From positions 502,001 to 566,000 of the forward strand of contig NZ_AP025944.1 of NCBI RefSeq assembly GCF_024349685.1: 64,000 nucleotides of DNA, written 5' to 3'. Below, in pieces: positions 27,997 to 37,500 of the stretch. The notes below the pieces were generated by a model. That model saw nothing but the letters and a program-made list of their open reading frames with translations. It made no database searches and had not been told where the DNA came from. Both the position numbers and the translations under genes were made by a program. Source of the DNA: Pseudomonas sp. LRP2-20 (GTDB lineage: Bacteria > Pseudomonadota > Gammaproteobacteria > Pseudomonadales > Pseudomonadaceae). Within the stretch, counting starts at the first letter, position 1, and every line of letters starts with the position of its first letter.

Positions 27997-29438
27997 CAGG
28001 CGTCTCCTCCGAATACATCGATCTGGCGGAATACGCAGGCAGGCGAGGCATGCCCGACCCGCACCACCTGGTTGGGTTCGCCCTTGCCGCAGTTGGGCGT
28101 GCCCAGGACCTGGAAGGTGCTGCGGTCGCCGACCGCCGCGAGGTTGCGCCAGAACTGCGCGGAGATGCCGCGATAGTTGGGGTTCTTGACGATGCCCTTG
28201 AGCTCGCCGTTCTCGATCAGCTGGCCCCATTCACAGCCGAACTGGAACTTGTTGCGCGCATCGTCGATGGACCAGGAGCGGTTGGTGCGCATCAGGATGC
28301 CGTGTTCGATGCCCTGGATCAGCTGATCCAGCGGCTGGTCGCCCGGTTCGATATTGAGGTTGGCCATGCGGTCGATCGGCGCACGGTTCCAGCCGCAGGC
28401 GCGGCTGTTGGCAACGCCATCCAGGCCCGAACGGAATTGCGACAGGGCTCCACCCAGAGGGCGCACCAGCAGACCTTCACGGATCAGGAACTGCTTGCTG
28501 GCGGCCGTACCGTCGTCATCGAAGCTGTAACTGGCCAGCTCTTCGCCGATGGTCGGGTCGAAGGTCACGTTGAGCAGGCTGGAGCCGTATTGCAGGTGGC
28601 CGAAGTCGCTGGCCTTGACGAAGCTGGTGCCTGCGTAGTTGCGCTCGTCACCGAGGATGCGGTCCATCTCCAGCGGGTGGCCAATGGACTCGTGGATCTG
28701 CAGCATCATCTGGTCGGGCATCAGCAGCAGGTCGCGCGCGCCGCTCGGGGTGTTGGGTGCCAACAGCAGCTGCAAGGCGTCATCGGCGACCCGGCGGGCA
28801 GCGCCGACCAGGCCACAGCGCTCGACGATTTCGAAACCGCCCTGCTGGCCAAAGTTGTCGCGGCCCAGGCTGCGGCTCTGGCTGTCCTGGCCGTCGCTGG
28901 CGGTAACGCTCAGGCCCGGGAACAGGAAGCGCTGGGCATGGCGCAGTTCGGCGCCGGCCGAGTTCAGGTAGGTCTGCTCGACCAGGCTCAGGCCCAGGCT
29001 GGCCTGCCAGTCCACCAGGCGGCTGTCCTTGGGCACGCTGGCCGATTCGTCGGCAAGCAGGCCAAGGCAGTCGGCCAGGCTCGGTACCGGCTGGTCGAAG
29101 TTGGGCGACAGGTGGTCGTGGCGAGCGCTGGTCACAGGCTGCTCGCGCAAGTCGAGCAGGTTGTGCCGGGCGATCTGTCGAGCCAGTGCCTCGGCCTGTT
29201 CCAGTGCCCGTTGCAGGCCGGCCTGTGACAGGTCGGCGGTGGCCGCATAGGCCTCCACGCCATTGACCCGCACCGTCAGCATGGCGCCCTCGTCGTGGCT
29301 GAAGACCGGCGGCTCGGCCACATTGCGGCGAACCGAAAGCGCCTGGTGCGACTGTTTCACATGGCGCAGGGAAAACAATTCGGCCGTACTGCGCAGCGCG
29401 GCAAAGCGCTGGCGCAGCAGGGCGCTGGAATCGAACAT
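27996..29438 (-). CDS. TldD-like metallopeptidase subunit
   Basis: 480-residue catalytic-type subunit of a TldD/TldE pair. The zinc motif is LQIHESIGHPLEMDR (HESIGH, HExxxH, about residue 245); a further Cys ligand candidate is in GTPNCGKGEPNQ near the C-terminus. Also seen: SYSFDDDGTAASKQFLIREGLLVRPLGG and SRACGWNRAPIDRMANLNI, typical of the family. The start was set at MFDSSALLR with GGAGG upstream; a 32-residue extension is non-homologous. HESIGHPLE differs from the canonical TldD block HEAVGHGLE, so this is probably a paralogous pair rather than housekeeping tldD/pmbA. Confidence 0.88.
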   Translation of the reverse strand: MFDSSALLRQRFAALRSTAELFSLRHVKQSHQALSVRRNVAEPPVFSHDEGAMLTVRVNGVEAYAATADLSQAGLQRALEQAEALARQIARHNLLDLREQPVTSARHDHLSPNFDQPVPSLADCLGLLADESASVPKDSRLVDWQASLGLSLVEQTYLNSAGAELRHAQRFLFPGLSVTASDGQDSQSRSLGRDNFGQQGGFEIVERCGLVGAARRVADDALQLLLAPNTPSGARDLLLMPDQMMLQIHESIGHPLEMDRILGDERNYAGTSFVKASDFGHLQYGSSLLNVTFDPTIGEELASYSFDDDGTAASKQFLIREGLLVRPLGGALSQFRSGLDGVANSRACGWNRAPIDRMANLNIEPGDQPLDQLIQGIEHGILMRTNRSWSIDDARNKFQFGCEWGQLIENGELKGIVKNPNYRGISAQFWRNLAAVGDRSTFQVLGTPNCGKGEPNQVVRVGHASPACVFRQIDVFGGDA

Positions 29439-29469
29439 CTGGAAGCCTCCGTTTTCACGGTGGCTCCCC

Positions 29470-31272
29470 CTAGAACCACCCGTCTTGCATGGCCAGGCAC
29501 GTGTCGTCGCGTGCCTCGAGCAATGCCAGCTCATTATGGCAGGCAGGAATTTCCCAGGTCAGGAAATAACGAGCGGCCTGCAGCTTGCCGAGATAGAAGT
29601 CGCGGTCAGCGGGGATGCCCTTGAGCAGGCCAAGTTCGGCGTGGATCGCCTGCTCCAGCCAGCGCCAGCCAATCACGCAGTGGCCGAAGACCTTGAGGTA
29701 CAGGGCCGAGTTGGCCAGGGCACCCGCGACTTTGCCCTCGGCCAGGTCGCCGAGCAGCGCCAGGGTCACTGATTGCAGGCGGTTGACCAACTGCTCCAGC
29801 GGCTGGCGAAGGGTGTCCAGGGCCGGGTGGTGGCTGGCGCGTTCGGCGCTGCCGGCAATCAGGCGGATCAGTTGCTTGAGCCCGGCACCGTTGTTCTGCG
29901 CCAGCTTGCGGCCCAGCAGGTCGAGCGACTGGATACCTTCGGTGCCTTCATGGATCGGGTTCAGGCGGTTGTCGCGGTAGTACTGCTCCACCGGGTACTC
30001 GCGGGTGTAGCCGTGGCCGCCGAGAATCTGGATAGCCAGTTCGTTGGCCTTGAGGCAGAAGGTCGAGGGCCAGGACTTGACGATCGGGGTCAGCAGGTCG
30101 AGCAGTTCCTGGGCCTGTTTGCGGGCGCTTTCGTCGCTGGCGGTGTGGGTATCGTCGAAGAGCCGTGCGGCGTACAGGCCCAGGTCGAAGGCACCCTCCA
30201 CATAGGCTTTCTGCGCCAGCAGCATGCGTTTCACGTCGCTGTGTTCGATGATCGGCACGGCCGGGCTGTGCGGGTCCTTGTTGTCTGGCAGCCGGCCCTG
30301 GGGCCGCTGGCGAGCGTATTCCAGCGAATACAGGTAGCCCGCGTAGCCGAGCATCACCGCGCCCATGCCGACGCCGATGCGCGCCTCGTTCATCATCTGG
30401 AACATGCATGCCAGGCCCTGGTGCGGCTGGCCGACCAGATAGCCGACGCACTGGCCTTTATCGCCAAAGTTGAGCGCGGTGGAAGTGGTGCCGCGCCAGC
30501 CCATCTTGTGGAACAGCCCGGCCAGCAGCACGTCGTTGCGCGGGCCGCGGCTGCCGTCTTGGTTGACCAGGTACTTTGGCACGATGAACAGCGAAATGCC
30601 CTTAACGCCAGGCGGTGCGTCCGGCAGCTTGGCCAGCACCATATGCACGATGTTCTCCGACAGTTCGTGATCGCCGCCAGAGATGAAGATCTTGTTGCCT
30701 CTGAGCCGGTAGGTGCCATCGCCAGCGGGTTCTGCGCGGGTGCGGATATCGGCCAGTGACGAGCCCGCATGGGGCTCGGTCAGCGCCATTGTGCCGAAGT
30801 AGCGGCCTTCGATCATCGGCTGCAGGTACAGGCGCTTCTGTTCGTCGGTGCCGAAGCTTTCGATCAGGTTGGCCGCACCCATGGTCAGGAACGGGTAGGC
30901 CGTGGTGCCGGCGTTGGCCGCCTGGAAGTGGGCGAAACAGGCCTGTGAAACCAGGCTGGGCAACTGCATGCCGCCCACTTCGAAGTCGCGGTTGGCGTTG
31001 AGGAAGCCGGCTTCGAGGAAGGCTTCGACGGCGGGCTTCACCTCGGGGATCAGTTCGGCGCGGCCGTCCACATAGCGCGGCTCGTTTTCGTCGGCCTTGC
31101 GGTTATGCGGGGCGAAGAACTTCTCGGCGATGGTGCGCGCGGTGGTCAGGGCCGCGTCGAAGGTCTCGCGGCAGTGCTCGGCGAAGCGCGGGCGTTGGGT
31201 CAGGGCTTCGGCGTCGAGGACTTCGTAGAGTTCGAAGGCGAGGTTGCGTGGGCTGAGCAGGGTCTCGGGCAT
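29470..31272 (-). CDS. Acyl-CoA dehydrogenase, DmdC-like long form
   Basis: 600-residue FAD-dependent acyl-CoA dehydrogenase, with the extra C-terminal domain of the long DmdC-like subfamily. Seen: FAD-binding MALTEPHAGSSLADIRTRAEP and the flavin block KIFISGGDHELSENIVHMVLAK, KMGWRGTTSTALNFGD, and the catalytic Glu region RLNPIHEGTEGIQSLDLLGRK. The extra C-terminal part begins about residue 480. The start is ATG (complement 31270-31272) with GAGGA upstream. It stands as a single gene 31 bp downstream of the tldD-like start, on the same strand. The physiological substrate (fatty acyl-CoA or methylthiopropionyl-CoA) cannot be told. Confidence 0.88.
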   Translation of the reverse strand: MPETLLSPRNLAFELYEVLDAEALTQRPRFAEHCRETFDAALTTARTIAEKFFAPHNRKADENEPRYVDGRAELIPEVKPAVEAFLEAGFLNANRDFEVGGMQLPSLVSQACFAHFQAANAGTTAYPFLTMGAANLIESFGTDEQKRLYLQPMIEGRYFGTMALTEPHAGSSLADIRTRAEPAGDGTYRLRGNKIFISGGDHELSENIVHMVLAKLPDAPPGVKGISLFIVPKYLVNQDGSRGPRNDVLLAGLFHKMGWRGTTSTALNFGDKGQCVGYLVGQPHQGLACMFQMMNEARIGVGMGAVMLGYAGYLYSLEYARQRPQGRLPDNKDPHSPAVPIIEHSDVKRMLLAQKAYVEGAFDLGLYAARLFDDTHTASDESARKQAQELLDLLTPIVKSWPSTFCLKANELAIQILGGHGYTREYPVEQYYRDNRLNPIHEGTEGIQSLDLLGRKLAQNNGAGLKQLIRLIAGSAERASHHPALDTLRQPLEQLVNRLQSVTLALLGDLAEGKVAGALANSALYLKVFGHCVIGWRWLEQAIHAELGLLKGIPADRDFYLGKLQAARYFLTWEIPACHNELALLEARDDTCLAMQDGWF

Positions 31273-31599
31273 GGTAGGGGTCCTCGGGGGCGTGAACCGA
31301 GTGTAGGGCTGACCCATGGCAGCGGCTACCATGATTGATCCAGATGATGGTTGATTACAACCCAGCATGTTTCGCAGTTTTACACAGGCCTGGACGGATC
31401 AATTCTTCCTGATAGTTTGTTGAGCGGGATATATGAGAGTGGCGTGTGATGACATGGTTTTAAACTGTCTGCAACTGGCATTTGTGATAGGGCGAACGTG
31501 TTGTGGTCGCCTGTGTTTGCGGGTAGTGTGATTCGTACGGAGTGAGTGACGCGTCCACCTATGGCGCCACCGCGGCGCCCAAGCAAATGAGTATCATGA
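31273..31599. other. AT-richer intergenic region upstream of the RHS gene
   Basis: 327 bp without a convincing gene. From about 31370 the sequence is visibly richer in A/T and G/T-biased compared with its surroundings, continuing into the RHS gene, which suggests that the left border of an acquired segment is near 31370. A short hairpin GGCGCC-5 nt-GGCGCC (31563-31579) lies just before the start of the RHS gene. No direct repeats marking an insertion were found by eye. Confidence 0.5.
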
Positions 31600-34491
31600 A
31601 TGTTCAACTCTGATGCGGCCGTTTACGCAAATACCCCTGCTGTCAGGGTGTTTGCTCGCGGGTTGGTTGTTGGTGAAGTTGCCTATCATCGTCACTTTGC
31701 TGATTTGAACGATACCCGGGCGCGCATCACCCGCCATCATTATGATGTGCGCGGTGGTCTCAGCCGTAGTATTGATCCGCGCCTTGACCCATTGGGGCGG
31801 GCAAATTTCATTTATATAAATGCCCTGGTTGGAAATGCCCTGCGTACACAGAGCGTGGATGCGGGTATTGCCATTGCGCTCAACGACAGCGCAGGCAGGC
31901 CCTTGCTCAATGTGAAAAATGTGGATAATCACCCTGGCGAACGGGATAATTACAGTCAGGCTGTGACGCGTACTTTTTTTTACGAGGATGTCCCTGGCGC
32001 AGGCCGGCCGTTGTACGTTGCCGAACATACTGCCGACGGTGTTCGCTGCATCACCGAGCGTTTTGTATATGCTGGTCTTGATGTAAAGGAACAGGCCCAT
32101 AACTTGGCAGGGCAATGCATTCGTCGCTATGACACGGCGGGCGTGATGGTGCGCGACCGTATGGCCCTCATGGGTGCCGAGTTGTCGGTTGAGCGGCGGT
32201 TGCTGCTACACGGTGACGATAAGCAGACCGACGTCGATTGGCGAGGTGATGACAACGCGGCCTGGGATAGTTATCTGGAACCGATCAAACAGTCTCACAA
32301 AACTTGCTTTACCACCGATGTTTTCGGTGCACAGGTTTTGATGACTGATGCAGCCGGTAATCAACAGCGTTTGGGCTACGACGTGGCGGGACGGCTGACG
32401 GGCAGCTGGTTCTCCCGGATGGGCGCAGCTGAGCGTGTCATAGTGCAGTCCTCGGTCTATACCGCTGCCGGGCAGAAGTTATCAGAGGTGCATGGTAATG
32501 GCGTTATCACAGATTATTCCTATATGCCTACCACCCAGCGCCCGGCGGGCATTCGCTGTGCCCGCCCTGCCGGCCACAAGGCGGGCAGAAAGATACTGCA
32601 GGACTTGCGCTACGCCTATGATCCGGTAGGCAATGTACGCAGTGAGCGCAACGAAGCCGAAAGCGTCAGGTACTGGCGCAATCAAGCGGTAGTGGCAGAA
32701 AGAACCTGTCGGTATGACAGTCTCTATCAGCTGGTCCGTGCCACCGGGCGCGAGTCGGTCGATGTCGGTCTGCGAACAAGGGATCAGCCTGGTCTTGTCG
32801 CTTTCGATAGCGCCACTTATACCAACTACTCACGTACCTACACCTACGATATCGCTGGCAATCTGAGCCGCGTGGACCACAATGCGCCTGCCAACAACTG
32901 CCAGTATTCGAGAAAAATCACTGTCAGCGACCGCAGCAACCGGGCAGTATCCAGTGACCTTGCTGAAACCCCTTCAGCCGTGGAGGCGTTGTTCAGGCCA
33001 GGAGGCCAGCAGGCATTGCTGGCGCCGGGTCAGCACTTGGCATGGACACCGCGCGGCGAGTTGCAACTGGTTGCGCCGATCGTGCGTGAAGGGCGTCCAG
33101 ATGATAGCGAATTCTATCGCTATGGCAGCCAGAGTCAGCGTGTACTGAAAGTCAGCATCGCCTGCACGGCCAGTCGCCTGCGCATACAGCGAGTGACATA
33201 TTTGCCGGGGTTGGAGTTGCGATGTTCAGCCAATGAGTCTCGGCTGGAAGAAGAACTTCGCGTGATGACGGCCGCTGAGGCCGGCCGTGCTCAGGTGCGT
33301 CTCTTGCACTGGCCGGCGGGCGCGCCTGAAGGCATGGCAAACGATCAGTTGCGTTACAGCTACGGCGACCTGCTGGGCAGCAGCACGCTGGAAGTCGATG
33401 GGGCCGGAAGTCTGATCAGCCAGGAAGAGTACTACCCGTTCGGCGGCACGGCGCTGTGGGCTGGGCGAAGCGAGCTGGAGGCAAGTTACAAGACGATTCG
33501 GTATTCAGGTCAGGAGCGTGATGCGACGGGGCTTTATTATTTCGGTAGGCGCTATTACCAATCCTGGGTTGGGCGCTGGCTGAGTACTGATCCGGTGGGT
33601 ACTGTGGATGGTCTGAATTTGTATTGCATGGTTAGAAATAACCCAACCACGCTCAAGGATGTCGATGGCGAACAGAGTTTCGAGGGGGCCTTTGGCGAAG
33701 AGTTCAAAGTACTGGACAGCGTGCTCATGTTCCCAAAAATTTTTGAGGGTGAGCAAGCTGGCGTCGTATTCAAGGGCAATATTGAGGCGACTGCTGTTAA
33801 AAGAAGAACGACTGTGTTTTGGCAGCGTAATGTACCTGCCTATCAGCCAACTGAGTCGGAATCAATCATAGGTCCTGCTGGAGGTGTGCAAGATGTTTAT
33901 GGGCCTGAAGCGCAGTACGCTCTGGGCATGCAAGTTACCGAGCAGTTCGCAAAGGACATCAAGCGTGGCACGTATTCCGTGGTGGCGGGGGGCAGTGAAA
34001 TGCCATTGCTGGCAAGCAATCTCGATGAGCATTTCAACGTTCAACAACGAGGCGTCATTTCTACTATTGCCCATCAAGCGCATCTGGCCGATACGTGGAA
34101 GTTGCTACATGGTATTGAGCCTGTCGGAGGGCTCGTTGATGACTCTGGCTTGATGCGTGCAGCTTGGGTGCCGGCGCCTTCGTCGGAGCCTGAACACAAA
34201 ATTCAAGTTGAAAAAGGAGAAAATCCTTTGGTTCGGGTTTCTTCAAGGCAAAGATATATGCTTAGGAATATTATATCCGGGGAATTGAATGGCAATCTGG
34301 ACGTCATTACCGAGCAGGCCACTAGGTTGAGTTTGACGGTGGTTGATGGTGTGGATATTTATTCCCACCAAAGTGAGCACCCAACGGTGCAGGTAATTCG
34401 TATTGTGCACACCAGTGAACCGATTGTGCCAAGGCATTCGATGTATTCGAACTTAAGGTTCTGGAAGAGGAATAGTGCTCCGAAGGTATGA
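31600..34491 (+). CDS. RHS-repeat protein, TccC-like (Tc toxin C-component type), orphan with unknown C-terminal domain
   Basis: 963 residues. N-terminus NTPAVRVFARGLVVGEVAYHRHF...RITRHHYDVRGGLSRSIDPRL is the opening of TccC-type proteins. YD repeats follow (YDVAGRLTGSWFSRMG, YAYDPVGNVRSERNEAESVRYWR, YTYDIAGNLSRVDHNA). The RHS core is at residues about 600-690 (YYPFGGTALWAGR, IRYSGQERDATGLYYFGRRYY, WVGRWLSTDPVGTVDGLNLYCMVRNNP). After the core motif ending DVDG at residue 690 comes a unique tail of 273 residues with no recognised motif, the position of toxin domains in such proteins. There is no PAAR or signal peptide and no nearby tcA, tcB or immunity gene. The first codons look frameshifted (see findings). 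Codon use is less GC-biased than in neighbours, implying transfer. Confidence 0.85.
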   Translation: MFNSDAAVYANTPAVRVFARGLVVGEVAYHRHFADLNDTRARITRHHYDVRGGLSRSIDPRLDPLGRANFIYINALVGNALRTQSVDAGIAIALNDSAGRPLLNVKNVDNHPGERDNYSQAVTRTFFYEDVPGAGRPLYVAEHTADGVRCITERFVYAGLDVKEQAHNLAGQCIRRYDTAGVMVRDRMALMGAELSVERRLLLHGDDKQTDVDWRGDDNAAWDSYLEPIKQSHKTCFTTDVFGAQVLMTDAAGNQQRLGYDVAGRLTGSWFSRMGAAERVIVQSSVYTAAGQKLSEVHGNGVITDYSYMPTTQRPAGIRCARPAGHKAGRKILQDLRYAYDPVGNVRSERNEAESVRYWRNQAVVAERTCRYDSLYQLVRATGRESVDVGLRTRDQPGLVAFDSATYTNYSRTYTYDIAGNLSRVDHNAPANNCQYSRKITVSDRSNRAVSSDLAETPSAVEALFRPGGQQALLAPGQHLAWTPRGELQLVAPIVREGRPDDSEFYRYGSQSQRVLKVSIACTASRLRIQRVTYLPGLELRCSANESRLEEELRVMTAAEAGRAQVRLLHWPAGAPEGMANDQLRYSYGDLLGSSTLEVDGAGSLISQEEYYPFGGTALWAGRSELEASYKTIRYSGQERDATGLYYFGRRYYQSWVGRWLSTDPVGTVDGLNLYCMVRNNPTTLKDVDGEQSFEGAFGEEFKVLDSVLMFPKIFEGEQAGVVFKGNIEATAVKRRTTVFWQRNVPAYQPTESESIIGPAGGVQDVYGPEAQYALGMQVTEQFAKDIKRGTYSVVAGGSEMPLLASNLDEHFNVQQRGVISTIAHQAHLADTWKLLHGIEPVGGLVDDSGLMRAAWVPAPSSEPEHKIQVEKGENPLVRVSSRQRYMLRNIISGELNGNLDVITEQATRLSLTVVDGVDIYSHQSEHPTVQVIRIVHTSEPIVPRHSMYSNLRFWKRNSAPKV

Positions 34492-34535
34492 TGCGTGGCA
34501 CTTTTGTGCCAGGGCCCTTGCATCATCCTCGCCAG

Positions 34536-34565
34536 AAAAAAAGGAGAGCCAAAGCTCTCCTTTTT
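34536..34565. terminator. Bidirectional terminator between RHS gene and putA
   Basis: Stem GGAGAGC (34543-34549) / GCTCTCC (34554-34560) flanked by an A-run on the left and a T-run on the right, so it can terminate both the rightward RHS transcript and the leftward putA transcript. Confidence 0.9.
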
Positions 34566-34583
34566 CATCAGCAACCCCTGGCG

Positions 34584-37500
34584 TCAGCCAATGGTCATCA
34601 GGCTGGCGTTACCGCCTGCAGCCGCAGTGTTCACACTCACTGCCCGCTCGATCACCAGGCGCTCCAGCGCAATCTGGTGATCCCCGCTGGACAGCCCGTG
34701 CACACCGACGATCGCGCCAGCGCGCTTGGCCACCTGCTGGCACACGCCGCGCAGCTGGTCGGAGTCGCCGTGGTGGATCACGGCGTCGAACGCCACTTCG
34801 TCCTTGTTCCAGTCCGTCACCAGCTTGACCTTGGTCTGCAGCTCCTTCGGCAGGCGAGCACGCAGGGCCTTGCCAGGTTCTGCGTCTGCCCACACCGCCG
34901 AGCTACCCACAGCCAGCACCGCGGCGAACTGCGCCAGCAGGTCGGCTTCGTTGTCTGCCAGGCACAGCACATGCTCGCGCGGCAGGATGGTGTAGGTGTT
35001 GCGCTCGCCGGTCGGGCCGGGCAGCAGGCGGGCGATGCCGCTCTGCGACTGGCTGGCGAACTGGTTGCACAGCGCGGCCAGTTCGGCCTGCTGGTTGCTC
35101 TCGGCCCAGGCCTTGAGGGTGTGTAGCGGCTTGATCAGCTGGTCGTGCAGGGCTCGATCCGGCTGGCCCGCACCATCCTGCTGCTGGAAGTGGCGGCCGA
35201 TGGCGTCGGCCGGGCGGGTCGACAGCAGGCGGTACAGGTACAGCGGGCCACCGGCTTTCGGGCCGGTGCCGGACAGGCCTTCACCGCCGAACGGTTGCAC
35301 GCCCACCACGGCGCCAACGATGTTGCGGTTGACGTACATGTTGCCGGCGTTGGCGGTTTCCACCACCTTGGCGATGGTTTCGTCGATGCGGGTGTGCACG
35401 CCGAGGGTCAGGCCGTAGCCGGAAGCGTTGATCTGCTCGATCAGCTGGTCGAGGTTGCGGCGGTTGTAACGCACCACGTGCAGCACCGGGCCGAAGATCT
35501 CACGTTTCAGTTCGTCGAAGCTGTCCAGCTCGATCAGGGTTGGCATGACGAAGGTGCCACGCTTGATCTCGGCAGCATCGGCAATTGCCACTTGATAGAC
35601 CGAGCGGCCTTTCTCGCGCATACCCTGGATATGCTTCTCGATACCGGCCTTGGCTTCGGCGTCGATCACCGGGCCGATGTCCACGGCCAGGCGGTCCGGG
35701 CAGCCCAGGCGGCTTTCGGCCATGGCGCCCTTGAGCATTTCGATCACGCGGTCGGCGGAGTCTTCCTGCAGGCACAGCACGCGCAGGGCCGAGCAACGCT
35801 GGCCGGCGCTGTCGAAGGCGGAGGACACCACATCGATGACCACCTGCTCGGTCAGTGCCGAGGAGTCGACGATCATCGCATTCTGGCCGCCGGTTTCGGC
35901 GATCAGCGGGATCGGCCGGCCCTGGTTGTCCAGGCGCCCAGCGACGTTGCGTTGCAGCAGGCGGGCAACTTCGGTGGAGCCGGTGAACATCACACCTTTG
36001 ACGCGCTCGTCACCGACCAGGCCGGCACCGACGGTTTCACCGCGACCAGGCAGCAGTTGCAGCACGCCTTCCGGGATACCGGCCTCCAGCAGCAGGCGCA
36101 CGGCCTGGGCGGCGATCAGCGGGGTCTGCTCGGCCGGTTTGGCCAGCACCGGGTTGCCGGCAGCCAGGGCTGCGGCCACCTGGCCGGTGAAGATCGCCAG
36201 CGGGAAGTTCCACGGGCTGATGCACACCACCGGGCCCAGCGGGCGATGGGCGTCGTTGCTGAAAGCGTTGCGTGCCTGCACCGCGTAGTAGCGCAGGAAG
36301 TCGACGGCTTCGCGCACTTCGGCGATGGCGTTGGCGAAAGTCTTGCCGGCTTCGCGGATGAGCAGGCCCATCAGCGGCTGGATTTCGGCTTCCATCAGGT
36401 CGGCGGTGCGTTCGAGGATCGCGGCCCGCTCGGCTGGCGGAGTGGCCTGCCAGATTGGTGCAGCGTTCAGCGCGCACTGGATGGCATTGTCGACGTCGGC
36501 GACGGTCGCTTCCTGCACGTGGCCGACCACGTCACGGTGGTCCGCCGGGTTCAGTACCGGCACGGCTGCAGCTTCGCTGGCGGCGCAGGCCAGCAGCGGG
36601 GTGGCCTTCCAGTCGTTGTTGGCAGTGGCCAGCATGGCGCAGGACAGCGACGCCAGGCGGTGTTCGTTGGCCATGTCGATACCGGCCGAGTTGGCGCGGT
36701 CGCTGCCATACAGCTCGCGCGGCAGCGGGATGCGTGGGTGCGGCAGGCCGATGTTGCCCTCCTGGGTGCCCATGCGCTCGATGCTGGCGACCGGGTCGGC
36801 AACCAGTTCCTGGATCGAGATCGAGTGGTCGGCGATGCGGTTGACGAACGAGGTGTTGGCGCCGTTTTCCAACAGGCGGCGAACCAGGTAGGCCAGCAGG
36901 GTTTCGTGGGTGCCGACCGGGGCGTATACGCGGCACGGACGGTTCAGCTTGCCGTCGGCGACCTTGCCTACAACCTGTTCGTACAGTGGTTCACCCATGC
37001 CGTGCAGGCACTGGAACTCGTACTGGCCCGGGTAGTAGTTCTGGCCGGCGATGTGGTAGATGGCCGACAGGGTGTGAGCGTTGTGGGTAGCGAACTGCGG
37101 GTAGATGGCTTCCGGCACGGCCAGCAGCTTGCGGGCGCAGGCCACGTAGGACACATCGGTATACACCTTGCGGGTGTAGACCGGGTAGCCTTCCAGGCCC
37201 TCGACCTGGGCGCGCTTGATCTCGCTGTCCCAGTAGGCGCCCTTTACCAGGCGGATCATCAGGCGGTGGCGGCTGCGCTTGGCCAGGTCGATGACGTAGT
37301 CGATCACGTACGGGCAACGCTTCTGGTAGGCCTGGATGACGAAACCGATGCCGTTCCAGCCCGCCAGGGCCGGCTCGAAGCACAGGCGCTCGAGCAGGTC
37401 GAGGGACAGCTCCAGGCGGTCGGCTTCTTCGGCGTCGATGTTCAGACCGATGTCATATTGCTTGGCCAGCAGGGTCAGCGACAGCAGGCGCGGGTACAGC

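Noticed and set aside
31380..32115. Minus-strand open frames in and before the RHS start region
   Set aside because: No ribosome site or recognisable domain, and they overlap the RHS N-terminal homology on the other strand.
34492..34583. Possible immunity gene after the RHS protein
   Set aside because: Only 92 bp, filled by a bidirectional terminator. No open frame of useful length on either strand.
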